In this document: one piece after another, positions 1-7,884 of the stretch
How positions within the stretch are numbered: the first letter of the stretch is position 1
How the letters are laid out: each line of letters starts with the position of its first letter
Assembly: GCA_964487925.1 (NCBI GenBank)
Contig: CAZASZ010000053.1
Span: forward strand, 1 to 13,744
Direction: 5' to 3'
DNA from: RI-283 sp964487925
GTDB lineage: Bacteria; Pseudomonadota; Gammaproteobacteria; SZUA-140
Length of the DNA stretch: 13,744 nucleotides
Position numbers and translations under genes: made by a program
The notes under the pieces: generated by a model
Database searches by the model: none
Told to the model about the DNA's origin: nothing
Seen by the model: the letters and a program-made list of their open reading frames with translations, nothing else

Positions 1-67
1 CTTTTATAAGTCTTAGTCACCGTTGATAAAAATTAGAGCCATTGAAACACCGGGACCGAGCCAGGAT

Positions 68-2482
68 TCACGCGATTGTGGCGCTGATTGCGAATCTACG
101 GCTCCATGAGAATACCAACAAGCCGAGCAGCGACCCCATTCCCAGTCCGCCGACACCGCTTAGTTTTGAACCGACCGAGACGCTGCCAGGCAATTCAGCC
201 GTGACAGTGACGGATGAAACCTTCACATTGTCGAGATCGTTGGCATCGGCCTGGTCGCTACTCGTAGATACGACGAACGACTTCGTGCCAGCCTTGGTTG
301 CTGTTGCACTGAAATTGACGACTGCCGAGGCCGTGGCGGTAAGGGGCCCCAACGCGCAGCTGACCTGCCTACCAATCGTCGTACAACTGCCCTGTGTGGT
401 CGTGGGCGCTTGCGTAAAATCGACGTCACTCGGCAGGGTCAATGACAAGCGTACGTCGGAGGCATCCAGTCCGGCCTGATTCTGAACCGTAAACGAGTAG
501 GCAATGGCATTGTCCCGACGAATCGACGCAACCCCCGCCCCACCGCTCACGGCGAGATCCGGGAAATCCCTGCTGAGCATGATCAGCCCATTTTCGCCAA
601 CGGCCACTGCCGCTTGAGACTGATTATCGACCGCGCGCAGATGGGTATTACCCTGACCGCTATCGATCACGGTCCATTCCACACCACTGGGACTGGTCAT
701 AATGACACCGGACTGGCCAATCGCAAGGATACGGTCACTGAGTAGGGTCGCATCGTTGATCCAGGCGAGCCCGTCCCCGCTGGAGGTCGTCAAGGCCCGC
801 TCCAATGTCCAGGTGAGCCCATCTGTGCTGCTGAGCTGCACACCCTGCCCCACGATCTGCCACTGAGCGTGGTTATCATCCCAAACCACGCTCTCCAAGG
901 GAGCATCGGTCAAACCGCTACCGCGTACGGTCCAGGTGTCGCCATCGAGGCTGGTCCAGATACTCCCTTTGTAGCCAACCGCAACGAACCGCTCGTGCCA
1001 GGCCACATCGCGCATTAGCGGTCGTTGGTGATCCCCAGTAACCGGCGTCACGGCGGACGACACCGAGGTCATGATCGGGTCCGCAGCCCTAGCGTCCCAG
1101 ACCCAGGTCGTTCCGTTGTAACTCATTCTTAGAATTGTCCCCAGGGAACCAACCGCAACGAACTGTTTCGTCGCGCTTGCCGGGTTTCCCGATGTGACGC
1201 TCGTGATGTCGCAGCTCGGCGCCGGAACTAGGACAGCGCCACTGGTCGGACAGGTCACGTTCATTAGATTCCAAGTCGTCCCGTCGCCACTCCAGAAAAG
1301 TGTATGAAGGTCCACCGCAACGAAGTAAGTACTACCATCCCAGGCAATGCTATTCAGATTACGATTTGTAGGAACTACCGCTGCCGTTGTCGATGTCCAA
1401 TCTATTCCATCGGTACTTTGAAAAAAATGTCCCGCATTCGCCACTGCATACCATTGCGTGCCGTTCCAGAGTACGTCGTTTAGCGCATTAAAATCGGGCA
1501 GCTGCGCGGTCCAGGTAACGCCGCCATCATCGCTCCATAGGACCGTTCCGTCTTCCCCCATGATAACCAGACGGCTGCCGTTGGATGTCACGGTCTCGAG
1601 CTGTAGATTTGTTGTCAGCGGCGTCGTGACGGCCTGCCAGTTGATCGAACCGACCGATATCGCCCCGCTCAAGACGCGGCTCAGATCACCGACGACGAAC
1701 AGCGTACCGCTCTGTTCCCCGATGCCACGGAAGGTCACGGCCGCACTATCAGTATAAGCGAGTGTCCACGTCGAACCATCGGGACTGGTCAGAATATTCC
1801 CACCGCTTCCCACGGCCATCCAAAGGCTAGCGGTTCCCGACCACATGACGGCCTGAAGATCGACTGTTGAATTTGTGCTCTGCACAGTCCATGTCTGCCC
1901 ATCCGGACTTGTCAGCGCCGTCCCCTGGTCTCCTACGGCAAGCCATAGACCGCTATGCCAGGCAACTGATCTGAGCGCTCGCCCGATCACGGTCGTGGGC
2001 GCGTCCTGTTGAAGCCAGATGCCATCGGTCCCTCTGCGAACCAAACTCGCCGAGCTGCCCACGGCGACAAAAGTCGAACCATCGGTGGCAATATCGAACA
2101 AATCAACGCTGACCGGTGTGTTCTCCGGCGAGCCGATCCGCTGATCGAGGCCGCCCACGATCGTCCCGCCATTGCCTGCAGCCAACCAGCGTCCGCTGCT
2201 ATCGATCGCGATGGCATGGAGTTCGCTACCAGTGCCGCTCGCCAGGGTATGCCACTGCTGACCGTTTGCACTTGAAAGGAGGTAACCTCCAGCCCCAATC
2301 GAGACAAACTGACTGCCGTCCCATATCGCATCGTCTACCGCCGTCATACGCGTCAGCGGAGTCACAAACTGCCAGCGCGTCCCGATTGCCGCCTGCAGGC
2401 CGGAGGAACATATCAACAAATAGGCCGTAACCTGCACCAGCAGGAATTTCAGGAAAAAATGTCGCGCTCGTGCGACGGTCAC
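68..2482 (-). CDS. Exported YCF48/BNR-like beta-propeller protein with DUF11-like domain and C-terminal sorting-signal-like tail
   Basis: Seen: an 804-residue protein if started at GTG 2482. That GTG overlaps the bamB stop (GTGA) and has a GGGAGAGG ribosome-binding site 7 nt upstream; a GTG at 2509 is in frame but less well placed. Residues 1-31 look like a signal peptide ending LQA|A. Residues about 36-637 contain repeated blades with a V-x-W...F/W-x-A-V-G-x-x-G core followed by S-x-D-G-x-x-W-T; I count nine such Asp-box-like motifs. Residues about 640-762 resemble DUF11, with a C-x(8)-C-x-L-G-x-L pattern (C700, C709). A second cysteine pair, C411/C424, sits in a loop. Residues 775-804 are Gly-rich, then hydrophobic, then Ser-Arg-Arg. 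Known: such propellers are structural or binding modules, and DUF11 occurs in surface proteins. Inferred: exported, probably surface-anchored, co-translated with BamB. The function is unknown. Confidence 0.85.
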   Translation of the reverse strand: MTVARARHFFLKFLLVQVTAYLLICSSGLQAAIGTRWQFVTPLTRMTAVDDAIWDGSQFVSIGAGGYLLSSANGQQWHTLASGTGSELHAIAIDSSGRWLAAGNGGTIVGGLDQRIGSPENTPVSVDLFDIATDGSTFVAVGSSASLVRRGTDGIWLQQDAPTTVIGRALRSVAWHSGLWLAVGDQGTALTSPDGQTWTVQSTNSTVDLQAVMWSGTASLWMAVGSGGNILTSPDGSTWTLAYTDSAAVTFRGIGEQSGTLFVVGDLSRVLSGAISVGSINWQAVTTPLTTNLQLETVTSNGSRLVIMGEDGTVLWSDDGGVTWTAQLPDFNALNDVLWNGTQWYAVANAGHFFQSTDGIDWTSTTAAVVPTNRNLNSIAWDGSTYFVAVDLHTLFWSGDGTTWNLMNVTCPTSGAVLVPAPSCDITSVTSGNPASATKQFVAVGSLGTILRMSYNGTTWVWDARAADPIMTSVSSAVTPVTGDHQRPLMRDVAWHERFVAVGYKGSIWTSLDGDTWTVRGSGLTDAPLESVVWDDNHAQWQIVGQGVQLSSTDGLTWTLERALTTSSGDGLAWINDATLLSDRILAIGQSGVIMTSPSGVEWTVIDSGQGNTHLRAVDNQSQAAVAVGENGLIMLSRDFPDLAVSGGAGVASIRRDNAIAYSFTVQNQAGLDASDVRLSLTLPSDVDFTQAPTTTQGSCTTIGRQVSCALGPLTATASAVVNFSATATKAGTKSFVVSTSSDQADANDLDNVKVSSVTVTAELPGSVSVGSKLSGVGGLGMGSLLGLLVFSWSRRFAISATIA

Positions 2483-3741
2483 ACCGCCTCTCCCGTATCG
2501 AGCAACCACAGTCTTCCCTCTGAGTCTGCGACGAGCAGTTGATCCGATATCCGCAACAGCACGGCCGTGAGATCTGACTCAGAAGCAATCTTCCTTCGCG
2601 TCATGAGGTGTCCGTCATGGACGGAAAGGCGATGCAAATAACCTTCGAAGTCAATGACGTAAACACCATTATCAAAGGCAACCGGCGCGGACAAGCGGCG
2701 ATACATGAGTGTGTTCTGGCGCCACAGAATCTCTCCGGTATTGCGATCTAGCGCCCAGACCTCGCCGTCTGGGCCGGACATGAATAAACGATCCGCCGAT
2801 ATACTCATTCCGGTATAGGTGGCCAAGTCGCGAGACCAGACAATCCGCCCGGAGGAAAGCGAAACAGCTACGGTCCGCCCTTGATAGGCCGTCGCGTAGA
2901 CGAGGTCGTCCACGATGAGTAAACCCGCATCGATATCCGTCATCCGGGACAAGGCCGAGTGCCCTTTCGACTCACCGACAATGGTGTCCCAAGCCACGGC
3001 GCCCGTGGCGAGATCAAGTGCAAGCAGGTGACCATCCGCAAATCCCGCCACCACGCGATCCCCGCTGATGACCGGTGCGCTGGTACCACGCAGGGTCAAG
3101 CTAGGCAACGTTTCACGAAATACCCACAGCTTCTTACCCGTGGCCCGATCCAGGCAAACTAGACGACCATCCCCGGTATGATAGACAGCTGCGGTATCGG
3201 ATATTGCCGGTTGGCTGAGCACCTCCCCCGACAAATCCTGCCGCCAGCGCTCCTCTCTATCCGTTAACGAGAGCGCAATGACATCACCCTCCAGGCTGGC
3301 GACGTAGACATCATCGTCACGCGTACCCACACTGGCAATATGCATGGGGTTATTATCCGAACCGGACAGGTCTTTGTCTCTTAGAGACCTGCCACGAACG
3401 ACATCAATGACCCGAATACCTGTATCCGTTGGCGTTACCAGCATCCGGGCATCAGGTCCAGTTGGCATCAAAGGCCCGCCGAGCGCCAGAACGGATAACT
3501 TATCGACAGGATACTGCTGCTGCCAGAGAATCCTCTGTTTAGACGCAGGCACGTTCGCCGCGAGCGCCGAGGGTTCTGGAGCGGTCTCATCCGTCGTTGC
3601 GCAGCCATTCAGAATCACTACCCAGCAAGCGGCTAGGAGAACCGCCAAAGAGCTGCATCGGATTCCGAAAAACGAGCCAGTCCTGATGAGCGCAGATAGG
3701 CCCCTGAAGTCACACTTAAATATGGGAATCTGACAGCGCAT
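2479..3741 (-). CDS. bamB: Outer membrane protein assembly factor BamB (beta-propeller lipoprotein)
   Basis: BamB is the eight-bladed propeller lipoprotein of the BAM complex. It sits on the periplasmic face of the outer membrane and helps BamA fold outer membrane proteins. Seen: 420 residues with a lipobox L-N-G-C at C47 and Ala at +2, which favours outer membrane sorting. The body has PQQ-like repeats (A-L-D-x-x-T-G-x-x-x-W types) and strongly BamB-like segments: SLTLRGTSAPV, ALSRMTDID and the C-terminal DFEGYLHRLSVHDG. The mature length of about 374 fits the family. It starts 5 nt after the yfgM stop. Odd: the region before the lipobox is long, about 46 residues, and no purine-rich ribosome-binding site precedes ATG 3741, so the true start may be internal; no better candidate is obvious. 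It overlaps the downstream propeller gene by 4 nt. Confidence 0.95.
   Translation of the reverse strand: MRCQIPIFKCDFRGLSALIRTGSFFGIRCSSLAVLLAACWVVILNGCATTDETAPEPSALAANVPASKQRILWQQQYPVDKLSVLALGGPLMPTGPDARMLVTPTDTGIRVIDVVRGRSLRDKDLSGSDNNPMHIASVGTRDDDVYVASLEGDVIALSLTDREERWRQDLSGEVLSQPAISDTAAVYHTGDGRLVCLDRATGKKLWVFRETLPSLTLRGTSAPVISGDRVVAGFADGHLLALDLATGAVAWDTIVGESKGHSALSRMTDIDAGLLIVDDLVYATAYQGRTVAVSLSSGRIVWSRDLATYTGMSISADRLFMSGPDGEVWALDRNTGEILWRQNTLMYRRLSAPVAFDNGVYVIDFEGYLHRLSVHDGHLMTRRKIASESDLTAVLLRISDQLLVADSEGRLWLLDTGEAV
2487..2494 (-). promoter_or_regulatory. Ribosome-binding site of the propeller gene inside bamB
   Basis: Reading on the minus strand, GGGAGAGG lies 4-7 nt (7 from the GGAG core) before GTG 2482, within the last codons of bamB. 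It decides the start over the in-frame GTG at 2509. Together with the GTGA stop/start overlap it suggests translational coupling to bamB. Confidence 0.6.
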
Positions 3742-3746
3742 CGTAA

Positions 3747-4385
3747 TCAGGAGGTTACCGCGCCACCCAGGTCATCAACCTTCATCTGAAGGATTCGACG
3801 GTCTCCGTCCGGCGGAGTCGCCACGAGCGCCTTCTGATAGGCGAGCCGCGCCTCATCGATACGCCCCGTATCTCGGTAGATATCGCCCCGGGCCTCTTCG
3901 TATCCGGCACGCATAGGCCCAGGATCCCCCTGATCCAGGACACTCAAAGCACGCTCCTGCTGACCCTCGGCCACCAGTATTCGCGCCAGCCTGAGGCGCG
4001 TCACCACTTTGATTTCGGGCAAAGTTTCACGATCCAGCACCCACTGCAGGGCGGCTTCGGCATCAGGCAGTTTGTTCTGACTAACATCGGACCTGGCCTT
4101 CAGTAAGGCAGCTTGTATGGCGTAGGGCGTATCCGCAAAGCTGTCTTGTATGTACTTGACCCGTTTATCGATGGCCTCGTAGTTCCCTGCCTGCAATTCG
4201 TTACGTAACTGAGAGAACTCCATAGATGCCGCCTCGGCAAGTTGCTGCTTGTGACCAATCCAGTAACGCCCACCGCCCAGTGCGCCAAGGACCAAAATCA
4301 GGCCCCAGGTCAATGCGTTGCCATTCTTCTTCCACCAGTTCTTGATGGCCTGTAGTTGTTGTTCTTCTGTCTCGTAGTTCGCCAT
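3747..4385 (-). CDS. yfgM: YfgM/TPR_21 family inner membrane protein (SecYEG/PpiD-associated)
   Basis: Seen: 212 residues with a short charged cytoplasmic N-terminus beginning MANYETEEQQ, one transmembrane segment at about residues 24-43 (WGLILVLGALGGGRYW) and a periplasmic helical region with TPR-like pairs, including a final AYQKAL repeat. This is the typical YfgM arrangement. Known: in E. coli YfgM binds the SecYEG translocon together with the chaperone PpiD and is linked to periplasmic chaperone function and Rcs stress control. It starts 1 nt after the hisS stop, with AGGA 6 nt upstream lying in the hisS 3' end, so it is almost certainly co-transcribed with hisS. The hisS-yfgM-bamB order is conserved in gammaproteobacteria. 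Confidence 0.93.
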   Translation of the reverse strand: MANYETEEQQLQAIKNWWKKNGNALTWGLILVLGALGGGRYWIGHKQQLAEAASMEFSQLRNELQAGNYEAIDKRVKYIQDSFADTPYAIQAALLKARSDVSQNKLPDAEAALQWVLDRETLPEIKVVTRLRLARILVAEGQQERALSVLDQGDPGPMRAGYEEARGDIYRDTGRIDEARLAYQKALVATPPDGDRRILQMKVDDLGGAVTS

Positions 4386-4386
4386 A

Positions 4387-5676
4387 CTAATCCTGTTGCT
4401 TGATAATTACATTCTCGCTCAGAAATGCCGGCAGTGCGTCCTGAGCCACACGGGCCTGAGCCCGATCCTCGCGAAGGAATTTAACAGAAATTTCGCTCGC
4501 TTGCTGCTCTTCCTGCCCCAGAACCAGTGCGATCGCGGCACCACTACGGTCTGCTTTCTTGAACTGGTTCTTGAGGTTTCCTCCACCACAGTTGGTCAAC
4601 AGCCGGATCCCGGGGACCGCGTCACGCAGGTCCTCGGCAACCTTAAAACCCGCACCCATCATGGCCTGATCCGTAACGATCAGGCAGGCATGGGGGCTAT
4701 CCGCATCGCCCTCGCCTTGTGCCATGCCCTTATCCATCAGGGCCAACAGGCGTTCGACACCCAGTGCGAATCCCGCCGCAGGCGTAGCCCGTCCACCAAG
4801 CTGATCCACCAACCCATCGTAGCGGCCACCCGCGCAAACCGTGGACTGAGCGCCAAGGCCCCCGACCCACTCGAAGACGAGTTTTTGATAATAGTCGAGC
4901 CCGCGCACCAATCGGTGGTTGATCCGGTAGCTGACGCCGGCGCTATCCAGTATCGCCTGAAGATCGTCGAAATCACGCCGTGACACCTCGTCGAGATACT
5001 CGGATAGCATGGGTGCGGCCTCGATAAGCGCCTGCATGCCGGGATTCTTGCTGTCCAATATACGCAAGGGATTTGTCGTCAGGCGCCGTCGGCTATCCGC
5101 ATCAAGCTGATCGAAGTGAGCCTCAAAATAGTTCACCAGTTGTTGCCGGTAGCCGGCGCGTGATTCGATGGTGCCCAGCGAATTAATCTGCAACTCCAGG
5201 CCTTCAATCCCCAATGCTCGCCAGAGCCGATGCGTAAAAATGACGAGTTCGGCATCGATGTCGGGTCCCGGTATGCCAAGGGTCTCAAGCCCGAATTGGT
5301 GAAACTGACGGTAACGCCCGGCCTGCGGGCGTTCGCGGCGAAACATGGGGCCGCCATACCAAAGCCGCTGAGCGCCAAGACGCAACAGACCGTTTTCGAT
5401 GCAGGCGCGTACGCAACTGGCGGTGCCCTCCGGTCGCAGACTCAGGAAGTCCCCGTTACGATCGGTAAAGCTGTACATTTCCTTTTCTACAATGTCGGTT
5501 GCCTCACCCACGGTCCGTTTAAAAAGTTCGGCCTGCTCGACAAGCGGCATTCGGATCTGCTTGTAGCCGTAGGCGGTGGCAAGCTCGACGAAGATACGCT
5601 CGAATGCCAGCCAACGTGCGGACTGATCGGGCAAAATATCGTGCATGCCCTTAACTGCCTTGATCATACCAACCAT
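4387..5676 (-). CDS. hisS: Histidyl-tRNA synthetase
   Basis: Charges tRNA-His with histidine in the cytoplasm; class II synthetase. Seen: 429 residues (E. coli 424). In order: KGMHDILPDQS at 9-19, SLRPEGTASCVRA at 79-91, motif 2 around RLWYGGPMFRRERPQAGRY at 104-122, the histidine-specific LVRGLDYY at 256-263, AGGRYDGLV at 282-290, motif 3 AAGFALGVERLL at 300-311, and an anticodon-binding domain from about 331 containing TNCGGGNLKNQFKKAD. One deviation: after LVRGLDYY the usual N-R-T-V-F-E-W reads Q-K-L-V-F-E-W. The start at ATG 5676 is preferred over ATG 5667 because AAAGG, overlapping the ispG stop, lies 9 nt upstream. It lies 12 nt after ispG. Confidence 0.97.
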   Translation of the reverse strand: MVGMIKAVKGMHDILPDQSARWLAFERIFVELATAYGYKQIRMPLVEQAELFKRTVGEATDIVEKEMYSFTDRNGDFLSLRPEGTASCVRACIENGLLRLGAQRLWYGGPMFRRERPQAGRYRQFHQFGLETLGIPGPDIDAELVIFTHRLWRALGIEGLELQINSLGTIESRAGYRQQLVNYFEAHFDQLDADSRRRLTTNPLRILDSKNPGMQALIEAAPMLSEYLDEVSRRDFDDLQAILDSAGVSYRINHRLVRGLDYYQKLVFEWVGGLGAQSTVCAGGRYDGLVDQLGGRATPAAGFALGVERLLALMDKGMAQGEGDADSPHACLIVTDQAMMGAGFKVAEDLRDAVPGIRLLTNCGGGNLKNQFKKADRSGAAIALVLGQEEQQASEISVKFLREDRAQARVAQDALPAFLSENVIIKQQD

Positions 5677-5688
5677 ACCAGCGCGCCT

Positions 5689-6795
5689 TTAGTCGCTATC
5701 CGAAGAATCGGCGCCGCCAGCAGCTTCGAGCTTCCGTCTTATCGTCTGTTCTAGGTCGGTCAAGAGGGCTTCCTGATCGATCTTGTGATGAGGCTGACCA
5801 TCGATATAGACAAGGTTCGGACAACCACCGGTCAAGCCGATATCTGCCTCGCGCGCCTCACCGGGTCCATTGACCACACAGCCGATGACCGCGACATCAA
5901 GCGGTTCACGGATATCCTCGAGACGGGCCTCCAGGGCATTGACAGTGCCGATGACGTCAAACTGCTGCCTGGAACAGGACGGACAAGCAATCAGATTGAT
6001 GCCCCGACTACGAAGATGAAGTGACTTGAGGATATCGAACCCAACCTTGATTTCCTCGACGGGGTCGGCGGCCAGGGAGACCCGAATGGTGTCGCCGATG
6101 CCTTCGGCAAGTAACATGCCGAGGCCGATGGCCGATTTGACTGATCCGGAGCGCATACCGCCTGCTTCAGTGATTCCCAAATGAAGGGGCTTATCGATCT
6201 GACTCGCTATGGCTCGATAGGCCGACACCGCCATGAAGACATCGGAGGCCTTGAGGCTAACCTTAAACTCCTGGAAATCCAGGCGGTCCAGTATATCGAT
6301 ATGGCGCATCGCCGACTCGACCAGGGCCTCCGGCGTAGGTTCGCCATATTTCTTCTGCAAATCCTTCTCAAGCGAGCCGGCGTTGACACCAATCCGAATC
6401 GGTATCCCGTGATCACGTGCGCTGTCGACGACGGCACGGACACGGTCCTCGCGACCGATATTGCCCGGATTGATCCGCAAACAGTCGGCGCCCATGTCGG
6501 CCACCCGGAGGGCGATGCGATAGTCGAAGTGGATGTCCGCGACCAGCGGTACAGAAACTTGTTTACGGATTTGACCAAAGGCCTCGGCGGCATTTAACGA
6601 CGGCACAGAAACACGCACGATATCGGCGCCGGCATCGGCGATAGCGCGAATCTGCGCTACGGTCGCGGCAATATCGCAGGTCTCGGTATTCGTCATACTC
6701 TGTACAGAGATTGGCGCGTCGCCGCCAACGGCGACATCGCCTACACGAATCTGTTTCGACTTACGACGTTGTATCTGTCTATAGACTTCTTGCAT
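5689..6795 (-). CDS. ispG: 4-hydroxy-3-methylbut-2-enyl-diphosphate synthase (flavodoxin/ferredoxin)
   Basis: IspG (GcpE) converts methylerythritol cyclodiphosphate to HMBPP, the penultimate step of the MEP isoprenoid pathway, using a [4Fe-4S] cluster. Seen: 368 residues (E. coli 372). The N-terminus IQRRKSKQIRVGD and PISVQSMTNTET are typical. The TIM-barrel part includes VADIHFDYRIAL and RINPGNIG at 107-114. The cluster ligands are C271 and C274 (ACPSCSRQ), C306 (GCVVNGPGEA) and E313. The C-terminus is a short acidic tail. It begins 56 nt after the rodZ stop, with GGTGAG just before ATG 6795. Its stop TAA overlaps the hisS ribosome-binding site. The organism therefore makes isoprenoids by the MEP route. 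Confidence 0.97.
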   Translation of the reverse strand: MQEVYRQIQRRKSKQIRVGDVAVGGDAPISVQSMTNTETCDIAATVAQIRAIADAGADIVRVSVPSLNAAEAFGQIRKQVSVPLVADIHFDYRIALRVADMGADCLRINPGNIGREDRVRAVVDSARDHGIPIRIGVNAGSLEKDLQKKYGEPTPEALVESAMRHIDILDRLDFQEFKVSLKASDVFMAVSAYRAIASQIDKPLHLGITEAGGMRSGSVKSAIGLGMLLAEGIGDTIRVSLAADPVEEIKVGFDILKSLHLRSRGINLIACPSCSRQQFDVIGTVNALEARLEDIREPLDVAVIGCVVNGPGEAREADIGLTGGCPNLVYIDGQPHHKIDQEALLTDLEQTIRRKLEAAGGADSSDSD

Positions 6796-6802
6796 AACTC
6801 AC

Positions 6803-6818
6803 CATGGATTGGTCCATG
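6803..6818. repeat. 6-bp inverted repeat before ispG
   Basis: CATGGA (6803-6808) and TCCATG (6813-6818) are perfect complements around a 4-nt loop, in the 56-nt rodZ-ispG spacer. The ispG ribosome-binding-like GGTGAG (6798-6803) abuts one arm. It could form a small mRNA hairpin that affects ispG translation, but so short a repeat may be chance. Confidence 0.3.
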
Positions 6819-6851
6819 CCTGGGGTGAAAAACGCGCCCTTGCCGGACATA

Positions 6852-7884
6852 TCAGGGATTGGCAGCAGCACCCACCTTGAGATGCGCAACCCGGGAGCGC
6901 TTATTCCGCTCCCAAACATAGGGCTGTCCATTGTATTCGATACGCACCCCAGGCGCATAGCCCAGGCGGACATCAAACGGGGGCTCGCCAAGCAGACTGA
7001 GCTTCTGCCCGGCACGACCAACACGCGTCAACAGCCGGCGTCCCGCGGCATCATGGACTTCCGCCCATGAATCGGTATCGAAGATCAGTAGCAGGGAAAC
7101 TTCCAGCTTCTTGGGGTCCTCGGCCGGCGAGGCCTCCTCCTCAGATTCCTCTTTCTGAGCCGGCATCTGAGCTCCATCGCCTGTAGCATCTGAGGCAATG
7201 ATCGCACCCTTGCCAATTCCAGCGTCGGGCAGAGTTGCGTCGGGTGCGTCGGGNNNNNNNNNNNNNNNNNNNNNNNNNNNNNNNNNNNNNNNNNNNNNNN
7301 NNNNNNNNNNNNNNNNNNNNNNNNNNNNNNNNNNNNNNNNNNNNNNNNNNNNNTGCGTCGGGTGCGTCGGGCGCTAAGTTTAAACCCCTGTCGGCAAGGC
7401 CATCTCCAGATTCACTCCCGACGTTTTCTATAGCTGACTCGGGTATGTCCGTTCCTCCCCCCATTCCACCTTGGAAGAAGATCACCCCCATGGCAATTAC
7501 CAGCACAGCGGCAACACCGGTCAAACTCGCCACGAGATGCCCCCTGCCTGCGACAGCCGGGCGCGTGACCTTGCTGACTGATGTCAGCTGCGGTTCATGA
7601 CCGGACCCCATCGTCTCTAGGGCGACCAACAAGGGGCCAAGTGGAATATCGAGCAGGCGTGCATAGCTGCGCAGCAGCCCAATGGCGTAAACCGGCGCAG
7701 AAAATACAGAGAGATCCTCTACCTCAAGGGCCGAAATCAAGTTGGGCCGAACGAACAAGGCACTCGCGACGTCTTCGATCGATTGCCCACTATGCTCCCG
7801 AGCCCTCCGAAGCTCGGAACCGAAGTTCAGCTGTACGGAGGACTCGGACTCAGTCGGCGACTGCGTGTCGTGTTCCTGATTCAT
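6852..7884 (-). CDS. rodZ: Cytoskeletal protein RodZ (interrupted by an assembly gap)
   Basis: RodZ links the MreB cytoskeleton to the elongation machinery and sets rod shape. Seen: residues 1-177 are read from 7884 to 7354: an HTH_25 domain (about 19-85, with GSELRRAREHSGQSIEDVA), a transmembrane segment (about 117-139), then a linker ending in Pro-Asp-Ala repeats. After 100 Ns, 7253 to 6852 gives 133 residues: more Pro-Asp-Ala, an acidic linker rich in E, then a DUF4115 C-terminal domain (LLIFDTDSWAEVHDAAGRRL, later GQPYVWERN). The N run is not divisible by three, so a direct translation falsely shifts frame; the repeat phase on both sides restores it. Known residues total 310, against 337 in E. 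coli. The start ATG overlaps the pilF stop (ATGA). Confidence 0.92.
7236..7371. repeat. 9-bp tandem repeat encoding Pro-Asp-Ala
   Basis: TGCGTCGGG occurs twice at 7236-7253 and twice at 7354-7371, flanking the N gap; a degenerate copy (GCGTCGGG) lies at 7222-7229. On the coding strand it reads CCC-GAC-GCA, giving a PDA tripeptide repeat in the periplasmic linker of RodZ. The copy number is hidden by the gap. Confidence 0.85.
7254..7353. other. Assembly gap (100 Ns) inside rodZ
   Basis: Exactly 100 Ns, the usual placeholder for a gap of unknown size. Both sides end at a boundary of the same 9-bp repeat, so the gap is probably an unresolved or collapsed tandem repeat. The true insert is expected to be a multiple of 9 bp, possibly zero. 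Confidence 0.95.

Noticed and set aside
68..2482. Photosystem II assembly factor (Ycf48) or sialidase
   Set aside because: Only the blade repeats resemble these; the added DUF11-like domain and sorting-like tail, the length and the absence of photosynthesis genes or a sialidase active site argue against either function.
4396..4983. Plus-strand open frame of 195 codons opposite the 3' part of hisS
   Set aside because: Antisense to the conserved hisS catalytic and anticodon-binding regions, with no family signal and no operon context on that strand.
5230..5754. Plus-strand open frame of 174 codons opposite hisS
   Set aside because: It is fully antisense to the well-supported hisS, has no recognisable motif, and its composition is that of a shadow frame.
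7236..7371. CRISPR-like repeat
   Set aside because: The units are 9 bp, directly adjacent without spacers, and in frame as Pro-Asp-Ala codons of rodZ.
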